A stretch of 64,000 nucleotides of DNA from Crossaster papposus (Eukaryota > Echinodermata > Asteroidea > Velatida > Solasteridae): positions 1,549,001-1,613,000 of the forward strand of contig JBAIAA010000506.1 of NCBI GenBank assembly GCA_037893245.1, read 5' to 3'. Both the position numbers and the translations under genes were made by a program. A model generated the notes under the pieces. That model was not told the origin of the DNA. It made no database searches and saw only the letters and a list, made by a program, of their open reading frames with translations. Below, one piece after another: positions 26,401 to 40,032 of the stretch (its first letter is position 1; every line of letters begins with the position of its first letter).

Positions 26401-27039
26401 ATTATTTTTGACATCATTTTTTATATCATTTTTTACATCATTTTTTACATCATTTTTTACATCATTTTTGACTGTAAAACTGAAAATTTCTAATGCACAC
26501 TTCTTTCCCTTAACATATTTAACTCGAGGGCTTGTTCCGACATCAGGTGTCTATTTCTGTCCTGAAATTATCATTTTTGACATCATTTTTGACATCATTT
26601 TTGACATCATTTTTGACATCATTTTTGACTGTAAGACTGAAAATTTCTAATGCACACTTCTTTCCCTTAACATATTTAACTCGAGGGCTTGTTCCGACAT
26701 CAGGTGTCTATTTCTGTCCTGAAATTATCATTTTTGACATCATTTTTGACATCATTTTTGACATCATTTTTGACATCATTTTTGACTGTAAGACTGAAAA
26801 TTTCTAATGCATACTTCTTTCCCTTTACATATTTAACTCGAGGGCTTGTTCCGACATCAGGTGTCTATTTCAGTCCTGAAATTATCATTTTTGACATTAT
26901 TTTTGACATCATTTTTGACATCATTTTTGACATCATTTTTGACATCATTTTTGACATCATTTTTGACATCATTTTTGACTGTAAGACTGAAAATTTAAAA
27001 ATGCACACTTCTTTCCCTTAACATATTTAACTCGAGGGC
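23407..27039 (+). repeat. Higher-order repeat, family copy 4 (diverging end)
   Basis: Order: S; L 217, 203, 181, 145, 218; D; five S; twelve L (156, 263, 145, 181, 217, 169, 251, 145, 181, 157, 157, 194). The segment 24438-26531 repeats 18386-20286 at offsets of 6052 and then 6064, the change being one extra 12-mer. Two adjacent 157 bp units (26532, 26689) are a local doubling. It ends in a CAGTCC unit. Confidence 0.9.
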
Positions 27040-28321
27040 TTGTTCCGACATCAGGACACTTCTTTCCCTTTACAAATTTAACTCGAGGGCTTGTTCCGAC
27101 ATCAGGTGTTTATTTCTTATGCACACTTCTTTCCCTTTACATATTTAACTCGAGGGCTTGTTCCGACATCAGGTGTTTATTTCTTATGCACACTTCTTTC
27201 CCTTAACATATTTAACTCGAGGGCTTGTTCCGACATCAGGTGTCTATTTCAGTCCTGAAATTATCATTTTTGACATCATTTTTGACATCATTTTTGACAT
27301 CATTTTTGACATCATTTTTGACATCATTTTTGACATCATTTTTGACTGTAAGACTGAAAATTTAAAAATGCACACTTCTTTCCCTTAACATATTTAACTC
27401 GAGGGCTTGTTCCGACATCAGGACACTTCTTTCCCTTTACAAATTTAACTCGAGGGCTTGTTCCGACATCAGGTGTTTATTTCTTATGCACACTTCTTTC
27501 CCTTTACATATTTAACTCGAGGGCTTGTTCCGATATCAGGTGTTTATTTCTTATGCACACTTCTTTCCCTTTACATATTTAACTCTAGGGCTTGTTCCGA
27601 CATCAGGTGTTTATTTCTTATGCACACTTCTTTCCCTTAACATATTTAACTCGAGGGCTTGTTCCGACATCAGGTGTTTATTTCTTATGCACACTTCTTT
27701 CCCTTTACATATTTAACTCGAGGGCTTGTTCCGACATCAGGTGTTTATTTCTTATGCACACTTTTTTCCCTTTACATATTTAACTCGAGGGTTTGTTCCG
27801 ACATCAGGTGTTTATTTCTGTCCTGAAATTATCATTTTTGACATCATTTTTGACATCATTTTTGACATCATTTTGACATCATTTTGACTGTAAGACAGAA
27901 CATTTATAATGCACACTTCATTCCCTTAACATATTTAACTCGAGGGCTTGTTCCGACATCAGGTGTCTATTTCTGTCCTGAAATTATCATTTTTGACATC
28001 ATTTTTGACATCATTTTTGACATCATTCCTGACATCATTTTTGACATCATTTTTGACATCATATTTGACATCATTTTTGACATCGTTTTTGACATCATTT
28101 TTGACATCATTTTGACATCATTTTTGACTGTAAGACTGAAAATGTATAATGCACACTTCTTTCCCTTAACATATTTAACTCGAGGGCTTGTTCCGACATC
28201 AGGTGTTTATTTCTTATGCACACTTCTTTCCCTTTACATATTTAACTCGAGGGCTTGTTCCGACATCAGGTGTTTATTTCTTATGCACACTTCTTTCCCT
28301 TAACATATTTAACTCGAGGGC
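26846..28321 (+). repeat. 1.48 kb higher-order repeat, copy 1 (1476 bp)
   Basis: Order 194, D, S, S, 182, D, five S, 155, 240, S, S. The CAGTCC unit followed by D occurs twice in this one repeat. Private variants include CCGATATCAGG at 27529-27539, GTAAGACAGAAC near 27890 and ATTCCTGACATC near 28025. The 240 bp unit has lost one of its two 11-mers. Confidence 0.9.
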
Positions 28322-29807
28322 TTGTTCCGACATCAGGTGTCTATTTCAGTCCTGAAATTATCATTTTTGACATTATTTTTGACATCATTTTTGACATCAT
28401 TTTTGACATCATTTTTGACATCATTTTTGACATCATTTTTGACTGTAAGACTGAAAATTTAAAAATGCACACTTCTTTCCCTTAACATATTTAACTCGAG
28501 GGCTTGTTCCGACATCAGGACACTTCTTTCCCTTTACAAATTTAACTCGAGGGCTTGTTCCGACATCAGGTGTTTATTTCTTATGCACACTTCTTTCCCT
28601 TTACATATTTAACTCGAGGGCTTGTTCCGACATCAGGTGTTTATTTCTTATGCACACTTCTTTCCCTTAACATATTTAACTCGAGGGCTTGTTCCGACAT
28701 CAGGTGTCTATTTCAGTCCTGAAATTATCATTTTTGACATCATTTTTGACATCATTTTTGACATCATTTTTGACATCATTTTTGACATCATTTTTGACAT
28801 CATTTTTGACTGTAAGACTGAAAATTTAAAAATGCACACTTCTTTCCCTTAACATATTTAACTCGAGGGCTTGTTCCGACATCAGGACACTTCTTTCCCT
28901 TTACAAATTTAACTCGAGGGCTTGTTCCGACATCAGGTGTTTATTTCTTATGCACACTTCTTTCCCTTTACATATTTAACTCGAGGGCTTGTTCCGATAT
29001 CAGGTGTTTATTTCTTATGCACACTTCTTTCCCTTTACATATTTAACTCTAGGGCTTGTTCCGACATCAGGTGTTTATTTCTTATGCACACTTCTTTCCC
29101 TTAACATATTTAACTCGAGGGCTTGTTCCGACATCAGGTGTTTATTTCTTATGCACACTTCTTTCCCTTTACATATTTAACTCGAGGGCTTGTTCCGACA
29201 TCAGGTGTTTATTTCTTATGCACACTTTTTTCCCTTTACATATTTAACTCGAGGGTTTGTTCCGACATCAGGTGTTTATTTCTGTCCTGAAATTATCATT
29301 TTTGACATCATTTTTGACATCATTTTTGACATCATTTTGACATCATTTTGACTGTAAGACTGAACATTTATAATGCACACTTCATTCCCTTAACATATTT
29401 AACTCGAGGGCTTGTTCCGACATCAGGTGTCTATTTCTGTCCTGAAATTATCATTTTTGACATCATTTTTGACATCATTTTTGACATCATTTCTGACATC
29501 ATTTTTGACATCATTTTTGACATCATATTTGACATCATTTTTGACATCGTTTTTGACATCATTTTTGACATCATTTTGACATCATTTTGACATCATTTTT
29601 GACTGTAAGACTGAAAATGTATAATGCACACTTCTTTCCCTTAACATATTTAACTCGAGGGCTTGTTCCGACATCAGGTGTCTATTCCTGTCCTGAAATT
29701 ATCATTTTTGACATCATTGTTGACATCATTTTTGGCATCATTTTTGAATGTAAGACTTACAATTTATAATGCACACTTCTTTCCCTTAACATATTTAACT
29801 CGAGGGC
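28322..29807 (+). repeat. 1.48 kb higher-order repeat, copy 2 (1486 bp)
   Basis: Order 182, D, S, S, 182, D, five S, 155, 251, 145. It matches copy 1 at an offset of 1464 from 27158 onward, including the CCGATATCAGG variant. The GTAAGACAGAAC and ATTCCTGACATC variants are absent, so they arose in copy 1 after the duplication or were corrected here. Confidence 0.9.
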
Positions 29808-30678
29808 TTGTTCCGACATCAGGTGTTTATTTCTTATGCACACTTCTTTCCCTTTACATATTTAACTCGAGGGTTTGTTCCGACATCAGGTGTTTATTTC
29901 TTATGCACACTTCTTTCCCTTAACATATTTAACTCGAGGGCTTGTTCCGACATCATGTGTTTATTTCTTATGCACACTTCTTTCCCTTTACACATTTAAC
30001 TCGAGGGCTTGTTCCGACATCAGGTGTTTATTTCTTATGCACACTTCTTTCCCTTTACATATTTAACTCGAGTGTTTGTTCCGCCATCAAGTGTTTATTT
30101 CTCATGCACACTTCTTTCCCTTTACATATTTAACTCGAGGGCTTGTTCCGACATCAGGTGTTTATTTCTTATGCACACTTCTTTCCCTTTACATATTTAA
30201 CTCGAGGGCTTGTTCCGACATCAGGTGTTTATTTCTTATGCACACTTCTTTTCCTTTACATATTTAACTCGAGGTCTTGTTCAGACATCAGGTGTTTATT
30301 TCTTATGCACACTTCTTTCCCTTTACATATTTAACTCGAGGGCTTGTTCCGACATCAGGTGTTTATTTCTTATGCACACTTCTTTCCCTTTACATATTTA
30401 ACTCGAGGGCTTGTTCCGACATCAGGTGTTTATTTCTTATGCACACTTCTTTCCCTTAACATATTTAACTCGAGGGCTTGTTCCGTCATCAGGTGTTTAT
30501 TTATTATGCACATTTCTTTCCCTTTACATATTTAACTCGAGGGCTTGTTCCGACCTCAGGTGTTTATTTCTTATGCACACTTCTTTCCCTTTACATATTT
30601 AACTCGAGGGCTTGTTCCGACATCAGGTGTTTATTTCTTATGCACACTTCTTTCCCTTTACATATTTAACTCGAGGGC
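29808..30678 (+). repeat. Run of thirteen S units (longest in the window)
   Basis: Thirteen consecutive 67 bp units (871 bp). The first part matches 7229-7765 with the same ordered variants (CATCATGTG, ACACATTT, CCGCCATCAAG, GAGGTCTTGTTCAGAC). Then come CCGTCATCAGG and CCGACCTCAGG, like those at 4283-4350. The run therefore looks like a fusion of two older S runs. Confidence 0.93.
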
Positions 30679-32599
30679 TTGTTCCGACATCAGGTGTTTA
30701 TTTCTGTCCTTCATTTTTGACATCATTTTTGACATCATTTTTGACATCATTTTTGACATCATTTTTGACATCATTTTTGACATCATTTTTGACATCATTT
30801 TTGACATCATTTTTGACATCATTTTTGACATCATTTTTGACATCATTTTTTACTGTAAAACTGAACATTTATAATGCACACTTCTTTCCCTTAACATATT
30901 TAACTCGAGGGCTTGTTCCGACATCAGGTGTCTATTTCTGTCCTGAAATTATCATTTTTGACATCATTTTTGACATCATTTTTGACATCATTTTTGACAT
31001 CATTTTTTACATCATTTTTGACATGATATTTGACATCATTTTTGACATCATTTTTGACATCGTTTTTGACATTATTTTTGACATCATTTTTGACATCATT
31101 TTTGAATGTAAGACTGAAAATTTATAATGCACACTTCTTTCCCTTAACATATTTAACTCGAGGGCTTGTTCCGACATCAGGTGTCTATTTCTGTCCTAAA
31201 ATTATCATTTTTGACATCATTTTTTACATCATTTTTTATATCATTTCTTACATCATTTTTTACATCATTTTTGACATCATTTTTGACTGTAAGACTGAAA
31301 ATATCTAATGCACACTTCTTTCCCTTAACATATTTAACTCGAGGGCTTGTTCCGACATCAGGTGTTTATCTCTTATGCACACTTCTTTCCCTTTACATAT
31401 TTAACTCGAGGGCTTGTTCCGACATCAGGTGTTTATTTCTTATGCACACTTCTTTCCCTTTACATATTTAACTCGAGGGCTTGTTCCGACATCAGGTGTT
31501 TATTTCTGTCCTGAAATTATCATTTTTGACATCATTTTTGACATCATTCTTGACATCATTTTTGACATCATTTTTGACATCATTTTTGACATCATTTTTG
31601 ACATCATTTTTGACTGTAAGACTGAACATTTATAATGCACACTTCATTCCCTTAACATATTTAACTCGAGGGCTTGTTTCGACATCAGGTGTCTATTTCT
31701 GTCCTGAAATTATCATTTTTGACATCATTTTTGACATCATATTTGACATCATTTTTGACATCGTTTTTGACATCATTTTTGACATCATTTTTTACATCAT
31801 TTTTTACATCATTTTTGACATCATTTTGACATCATTTTGACATCATTTTTGACTGTAAGACTGAAAATGTATAATGCACACTTCTTTCCCTTAACATATT
31901 TAACTCGAGGGCTTGTTCCGACATCAGGTGTCTATTTCTGTCCTGAAATTATCATTTTTGACATCATTTTTGACATCATTTTTGGGATCATTTTTTAATG
32001 TAAGACTAAACATTTATAATGCACACTTCTTTCCCTTAACATATTTAACTCGAGGGCTTTTCCGACATCAGGTGTCCATTTCTGTCCTGAAATTATCATT
32101 TTTGACATTATTTTTGACATCATTTTTGACTGTAAGACTGAAAATTTCTAATGCACACTTCTTTCCCTTAACATATTTAACTCGAAGGCTTGTACCAACA
32201 TCAGGTGTCTATTTCTGTCCTGAAATTATCATTTTTGACATCATTTTTGACATCATTTTTGACATCATTTTTGACATGATATTTGACATCATTTTTGACA
32301 TCATTTTTGACATCGTTTTTGACATTATTTTTTAAATCATTTTTGACATCATTTTTGAATCTAAGACTAAAAATGTATAATGCACACTTCTTTCCCTTAA
32401 CATATTTAACTCGAGGGCTTGTTCCGACATCAGGTGTCTATTTCTGTCCTGAAATTATCATTTTTGACATCATTTTTGACATCATTTTTTATATCATTTC
32501 TTACATCGTTTTTTACAACATTTTTTACATCATTTTTGACTGTAAGACTGAAAATTTCTAATGCACACTTCTTTCCCTTAACATATTTAACTCGAGGGC
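30679..32599 (+). repeat. L-rich segment related to 9417-11405
   Basis: Order 234, 253, 181, S, S, 193, 239, 145, 132, 229, 181. It repeats the region from 9417 at offsets of about 21,262 and 21,195, with one S unit fewer. The short-head unit (lacking GAAATTA), CATTCTTGACATC, TTTTGGGATC and TGTACCAACATC are all present. The core at 32051-32070 has a single-base deletion. Confidence 0.9.
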
Positions 32600-34142
32600 T
32601 TGTTCCGACATCAGGTGTTTATTTCTTATGCACACTTCTTTCCCTTAACATATTTGACTCGAGGGCTTGTTCCGACATCAGGTGTTTATTTCTTATGCAC
32701 ACTTCTTTCCCTTTACATATTTAACTCGAGGGCTTGTTCCGACATCAGGTGTTTATTTCTTATGCACACTTCTTTCCCTTTACATATTTAAGTCGAGGGC
32801 TTGTTCCGACATCAGGCGTTCATTTCTTATGCACACTTCTTTCCCTTTACATATTTAACTCGAGGGCTTGTTCCGACATCAGGTGTTTATTTCTTATGCA
32901 CACTTCTTTCCCTTTACATATTTAACTCGAGGGCTTGTTCCGACATCAGGTGTTTATTTCTGTCCTGAAATTATCATTTTTGACATCATTTTTTACATAA
33001 TTTTTGACATCATTTTTGACATCATTTTTGACATCATTTTTGACATCATTTTTGACATCATTTTTGACATCATTTTTGACATCATTTTTGACATCATTTT
33101 TGACTGTAAGACTGAACATTTATAATGCACACTTCATTCCCTTAACATATTTAACTCGAGGGCTTGTTTCGACATCAGGTGTCTATTTCTGTCCTAACAT
33201 TATCATTTTTGACATCATTTTTGACATCATTTTTGACATCATATTTGACATCATTTTTGACATCGTTTTTGACATCATTTTTGACATCATTTTTGACATC
33301 ATTTTTGACATCATTTTTGACATCATTTTGACATCATTTTGACATCATTTTTGACTGTAAGACTGAAAATGTATAATGCACACTTCTTTCCCTTAACATA
33401 TTTAACTCGAGGGCTTGTTCCGACATCAGGTGTCTATTTCTGTCCTGAAATTATCATTTTTGACATCATTTTTGACATCATTTTTGGCATCATTTTTTAA
33501 TGTAAGACTGAAAATTTATAATGCACACTTCTTTCCCTTAACATATTTAACTCGAGGGCTTGTTCCGACATCAGGTGTCCATTTCTGTCCTGAAATTATC
33601 ATTTTTGACATTATTTTTGACATCATTTTTTATATCATTTTTTACATCATTTTTTACATCATTTTTTACATCATTTTTTACATCATTTTTGACTGTAAGA
33701 CTGAACATTTCTAATGCACACTTCCTTCCCTTAACATATTTAACTCGAGGGCTTGTTCCGACATCAGGTGTCTATTTCTGTCCTGAAATTATCATTTTTG
33801 ACATCATTTTTGACATCATTTTTGACATCATTTTTGACATCATTTTTGACTGTAAGACTAAAAATTTATAATGCATACTTCTTTCCCTTTACATATTTAA
33901 CTCGAGGGCTTGTTCCGACATCAGGTGTCTATTTCAGTCCTGAAATTATCATTTTTGACATCATTTTTGACATCATTTTTGACATCATTTTTGACATCAT
34001 TTTTGACATCATTTTTGACATCATTTTTGACTGTAAGACTGAAAATTTAAAAATGCACACTTCTTTCCCTTAACATATTTAACTCGAGGGCTTGTTCCGA
34101 CATCAGGACACTTCTTTCCCTTTACAAATTTAACTCGAGGGC
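32600..34142 (+). repeat. Five S, six L and one D unit, resembling 12794-14215
   Basis: Order: five S (with TTTAAGTCGAG and CAGGCGTTC), L 229, 251, 145, 193, 157, 182, D. The part from 33415 also matches the left edge of the window (1-715). The 193 bp unit is the common ATATC/TTTACATC subtype with one extra 12-mer. Confidence 0.9.
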
Positions 34143-36386
34143 TTGTTCCGACATCAGGTGTTTATTTCTTATGCACACTTCTTTCCCTTTACATATTTAA
34201 CTCGAGGGCTTGTTCCGACATCAGGTGTTTATTTCTTATGCACACTTCTTTCCCTTTACATATTTAACTCTAGGGCTTGTTCCGACATCAGGTGTTTATT
34301 TCTTATGCACACTTCTTTCCCTTAACATATTTAACTCGAGGGCTTGTTCCGACATCAGGTGTTTATTTCTTATGCACACTTCTTTCCCTTTACATATTTA
34401 ACTCGAGGGCTTGTTCCGACATCAGGTGTTTATTTCTTATGCACACTTCTTTCCCTTTACATATTTAACTCGAGGGTTTGTTCCGACATCAGGTGTTTAT
34501 TTCTGTCCTGTAATTATCATTTTTGACATCATTTTTGACATCATTTTTGACATCATTTTGACATCATTTTTGACTGTAAGACTGAACATTTATAATGCAC
34601 ACTTCATTCCCTTAACATATTTAACTCGAGGGCTTGTTCCGACATCAGGTGTCTATTTCTGTCCTGAAATTATCATTTTTGACATCATTTTTGACATCAT
34701 TTTTGACATCATTTCTGACATCATTTTTGACATCATTTTTGACATCATTTTTGACATCATATTTGACATCATTTTTGACATCGTTTTTGACATCATTTTT
34801 GACATTATTTTGACATCATTTTGACATCATTTTTGACTGTAAGACTGAAAATGTATAATGCACACTTCTTTCCCTTAACATATTTAACTCGAGGGCTTGT
34901 TCCGACATCAGGTGTCTATTCCTGTCCTGAAATTATCCTTTTTGACATCATTGTTGACATCATTTTTGGCATCATTTTTGAATGTAAGACTGAAAATGTA
35001 TAATGCACACTTCTTTCCCTTAACATATTTAACTCGAGGGCTTGTTCCGACATCAGGTGTCTATTTCTGTCCTGAAATTATCATTTTTGACATCATTTTT
35101 GACATCATTTTTTATATCATTTTTTACATCATTTTTTACATCATTTTTTACATCATTTTTGACTGTAAGACTGAAAATTTCTAATGCACACTTCTTTCCC
35201 TTAACATATTTAACTCGAGGGCTTGTTCCGACATCAGGTGTTTATTTCTGTCCTGAAATTATCATTTTTGACATCATTTTTGACATCTTTTTTGACATCA
35301 TTTTTGACATCATTTTTGACATCATTTTTGACATCATTTTTGACATCATTTTTGACATCATTTTTGACATCATTTTTGACTGAACATTTATAATGCACAC
35401 TTCATTTCCTTAACATATTTAACTCGAGGGCTTGTTTCGACATCATGTGTCTATTTCTGTCCTAAAATTATCATTTTTGACATCATTTTTGACATCATTT
35501 TTGACATCATATTTGACATCATTTTTTACATCGTTTTTGACATCATTTTTGACATCATTTTTGACATCATTTTATATATCATTTTTTACATCATTTTTTA
35601 CATCATTTTTTACATCATTTTTGACTGTAAGACTGCAAATTTCTAATGCACACTTCTTTCCCTTAACATATTTAACTCGAGGGCTTGTTCCGACATCAGG
35701 TGTCTATTTCTGTCCTGAAATTATCATTTTTGACATCATTTTTGACATCATTTTTGACATCATTTTTGACATCATTTTTGACTGTAAGACTGAACATTTC
35801 TAATGCATACTTCTTTCCCTTTACATATTTAACTCGAGGGCTTGTTCCGACATCAGGTGTCTATTTCAGTCCTGAAATTATCATTTTTGACATTATTTTT
35901 GACATCATTTTTGACATCATTTTTGACATCATTTTTGACATCATTTTTGACATCATTTTTGACATCATTTTTGACTGTAAGACTGAAAATTTAAAAATGC
36001 ACACTTCTTTCCCTTAACATATTTAACTCGAGGGCTTGTTCCGACATCAGGACACTTCTTTCCCTTTACAAATTTAACTCGAGGGCTTGTTCCGACATCA
36101 GGTGTTTATTTCTTATGCACACTTCTTTCCCTTAACATATTTAACTCGAGGGCTTGTTCCGACATCAGGTGTCTATTTCAGTCCTGAAATTATCATTTTT
36201 GACATCATTTTTGACATCATTTTTGACATCATTTTTGACATCATTTTTGACATCATTTTTGACATCATTTTTGACTGTAAGACTGAAAATTTAAAAATGC
36301 ACACTTCTTTCCCTTAACATATTTAACTCGAGGGCTTGTTCCGACATCAGGACACTTCTTTCCCTTTACAAATTTAACTCGAGGGC
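34143..36386 (+). repeat. 2.24 kb higher-order repeat, copy 1 (2244 bp)
   Basis: Order: five S, 156, 263, 145, 181, 209, 253, 157, 194, D, S, 182, D; this sums to 2244. The unit at 35223 is 8 bp short because GACTGTAAGACTG is reduced to GACTG at 35378-35382. The 253 bp unit at 35432 is a hybrid with ATTTTATATATC at its join. The first 900 bp repeats 18437-19336. Confidence 0.93.
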
Positions 36387-38638
36387 TTGTTCCGACATCA
36401 GGTGTTTATTTCTTATGCACACTTCTTTCCCTTTACATATTTAACTCGAGGGCTTGTTCCGACATCAGGTGTTTATTTCTTATGCACACTTCTTTCCCTT
36501 TACATATTTAACTCTAGGGCTTGTTCCGACATCAGGTGTTTATTTCTTATGCACACTTCTTTCCCTTAACATATTTAACTCGAGGGCTTGTTCCGACATC
36601 AGGTGTTTATTTCTTATGCACACTTCTTTCCCTTTACATATTTAACTCGAGGGCTTGTTCCGACATCAGGTGTTTATTTCTTATGCACACTTCTTTCCCT
36701 TTACATATTTAACTCGAGGGTTTGTTCCGACATCAGGTGTTTATTTCTGTCCTGAAATTATCATTTTTGACATCATTTTTGACATCATTTTTGACATCAT
36801 TTTGACATCATTTTTGACTGTAAGACTGAACATTTATAATGCACACTTCATTCCCTTAACATATTTAACTCGAGGGCTTGTTCCGACATCAGGTGTCTAT
36901 TTCTGTCCTGAAATTATCATTTTTGACATCATTTTTGACATCATTTTTGACATCATTTCTGACATCATTTTTGACATCATTTTTGACATCATTTTTGACA
37001 TCATATTTGACATCATTTTTGACATCGTTTTTGACATCATTTTTGACATTATTTTGACATCATTTTGACATCATTTTTGACTGTAAGACTGAAAATGTAT
37101 AATGCACACTTCTTTCCCTTAACATATTTAACTCGAGGGCTTGTTCCGACATCAGGTGTCTATTCCTGTCCTGAAATTATCCTTTTTGACATCATTGTTG
37201 ACATCATTTTTGGCATCATTTTTGAATGTAAGACTGAAAATGTATAATGCACACTTCTTTCCCTTAACATATTTAACTCGAGGGCTTGTTCCGACATCAG
37301 GTGTCTATTTCTGTCCTGAAATTATCATTTTTGACATCATTTTTGACATCATTTTTTATATCATTTTTTACATCATTTTTTACATCATTTTTTACATCAT
37401 TTTTGACTGTAAGACTGAAAATTTCTAATGCACACTTCTTTCCCTTAACATATTTAACTCGAGGGCTTGTTCCGACATCAGGTGTTTATTTCTGTCCTGA
37501 AATTATCATTTTTGACATCATTTTTGACATCTTTTTTGACATCATTTTTGACATCATTTTTGACATCATTTTTGACATCATTTTTGACATCATTTTTGAC
37601 ATCATTTTTGACTGTAAGACTGAACATTTATAATGCACACTTCATTTCCTTAACATATTTAACTCGAGGGCTTGTTTCGACATCATGTGTCTATTTCTGT
37701 CCTAAAATTATCATTTTTGACATCATTTTTGACATCATTTTTGACATCATATTTGACATCATTTTTTACATCGTTTTTGACATCATTTTTGACATCATTT
37801 TCGACATCATTTTATATATCATTTTTTACATCATTTTTTACATCATTTTTTACATCATTTTTGACTGTAAGACTGCAAATTTCTAATGCACACTTCTTTC
37901 CCTTAACATATTTAACTCGAGGGCTTGTTCCGACATCAGGTGTCTATTTCTGTCCTGAAATTATCATTTTTGACATCATTTTTGACATCATTTTTGACAT
38001 CATTTTTGACATCATTTTTGACTGTAAGACTGAACATTTCTAATGCATACTTCTTTCCCTTTACATATTTAACTCGAGGGCTTGTTCCGACATCAGGTGT
38101 CTATTTCAGTCCTGAAATTATCATTTTTGACATTATTTTTGACATCATTTTTGACATCATTTTTGACATCATTTTTGACATCATTTTTGACATCATTTTT
38201 GACATCATTTTTGACTGTAAGACTGAAAATTTAAAAATGCACACTTCTTTCCCTTAACATATTTAACTCGAGGGCTTGTTCCGACATCAGGACACTTCTT
38301 TCCCTTTACAAATTTAACTCGAGGGCTTGTTCCGACATCAGGTGTTTATTTCTTATGCACACTTCTTTCCCTTAACATATTTAACTCGAGGGCTTGTTCC
38401 GACATCAGGTGTCTATTTCAGTCCTGAAATTATCATTTTTGACATCATTTTTGACATCATTTTTGACATCATTTTTGACATCATTTTTGACATCATTTTT
38501 GACATCATTGTTGACATCATTTTTGACTGTAAGACTGAAAATTTAAAAATGCACACTTCTTTCCCTTAACATATTTAACTCGAGGGCTTGTTCCGACATC
38601 AGGACACTTCTTTCCCTTTACAAATTTAACTCGAGGGC
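36387..38638 (+). repeat. 2.24 kb higher-order repeat, copy 2 (2252 bp)
   Basis: Same order as 34143-36386. The equivalent of the deleted unit is 205 bp here (deletion absent, one 12-mer fewer), and the CAGTCC unit at 38394 has seven 12-mers instead of six, including ATTGTTGACATC. These changes explain the length difference of 8 bp. Confidence 0.93.
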
Positions 38639-40032
38639 TTGTTCTGACATCAGGTGTTTATTTCTTATGCACACTTCTTTCCCTTTACATATTTAACTCG
38701 AGGGCTTGTTCCGATATCAGGTGTTTATTTCTGATGCACACTTCTTTCCCTTTACATATTTAACTCTAGGGCTTGTTTCGACATCAGGTGTTTATTTCTT
38801 ATGCACACTTCTTTCCCTTAACATATTTAACTCGAGGGCTTGTTCCGACATCAGGTGTTTATTTCTTATGCACACTTCTTTCCCTTTACATATTTAACTC
38901 GAGGGCTTGTTCCGACATCAGGTGTTTATTTCTTATGCACACTTTTTTCCCTTTACATATTTAACTCGAGGGTTTGTTCCAACATCAGGTGTTTATTTCT
39001 GTCCTGAAATTATCATTTTTGACATCATTTTTGACATCATTTTGACATCATTTTGACTGTAAGACTGAACATTTATAATGCACACTTCATTCCCTTAACA
39101 TATTTAACTCGAGGGCTTGTTCCGACATCAGGTGTCTATTTCTGTCCTGAAATTATCATTTTTGACATCATTTTTGACATCATTTTTGACATAATTTCTG
39201 ACATCATTTTTGACATCATTTTTGACATCATATTTGACATCATTTTTGACATCGTTTTTGACATCATTTTTGACATCATTTTGACATCATTTTGACATCA
39301 TTTTTGACTGTAAGACTGAAAATGTATAATGCACACTTCTTTCCCTTAACATATTTAACTCGAGGGCTTGTTCCGACATCAGGTGTCTATTCCTGTCCTG
39401 AAATTATCATTTTTGACATCATTGTTGACATCATTTTTGGCATCATTTTTGAATGTAAGACTGAAAATGTATAATGCCCACTTCTTTCCCTTAACATATT
39501 TAACTCGAGGGCTTGTTCCGACATCAGGTGTCTATTTCTGTCCTGAAATTATCATTTTTGACATCATTTTTGACATCATTTTTGACATCATTTTTGACAT
39601 CATTTTTGACTGTAAGACTGAACATTTCTAATGCATACTTCTTTCCCTTTACATATTTAACTCGAGGGCTTGTTCCGACATCAGGTGTCTATTTCAGTCC
39701 TGAAATTATCATTTTTGACATTATTTTTGACATCATTTTTGACATCATTTTTGACATCATTTTTGACATCATTTTTGACATCATTTTTGACATCATTTTT
39801 GACTGTAAGACTGGAAATTTAAAAATGCACACTTCTTTCCCTTAACATATTTAACTCGAGGGCTTGTTCCGACATCAGGACACTTCTTTTCCTTTACAAA
39901 TTTAACTCGAGGGCTTGTTCCAACATCAGGTGTTTATTTCTTATGCACACTTCTTTCCCTTTACATATTTAACTCGAGGGCTTGTTCCGACATCAGGACA
40001 CTTCTTTCCCTTTACAAATTTAACTCGAGGGC
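38639..40032 (+). repeat. 2.24 kb family, shortened third copy (1394 bp)
   Basis: Order: five S, 143, 251, 145, 157, 194, D, S, D. The 181-205-253 block of the previous copies is missing after the 145 bp unit. Private substitutions are frequent: TTCTGACATC at 38643, CCGATATCAGG, TTTCGACATC, TTCCAACATC near 38979 and 39920, GACATAATTTC, AATGCCCAC and CTGGAAATTT. The final D (39982) unusually follows an S unit. Confidence 0.9.

Noticed and set aside
29808-30678. CRISPR array (regular 67 bp spacing)
   Set aside because: Both core and linker repeat, there are no unique spacers, and no cas genes or leader are present.
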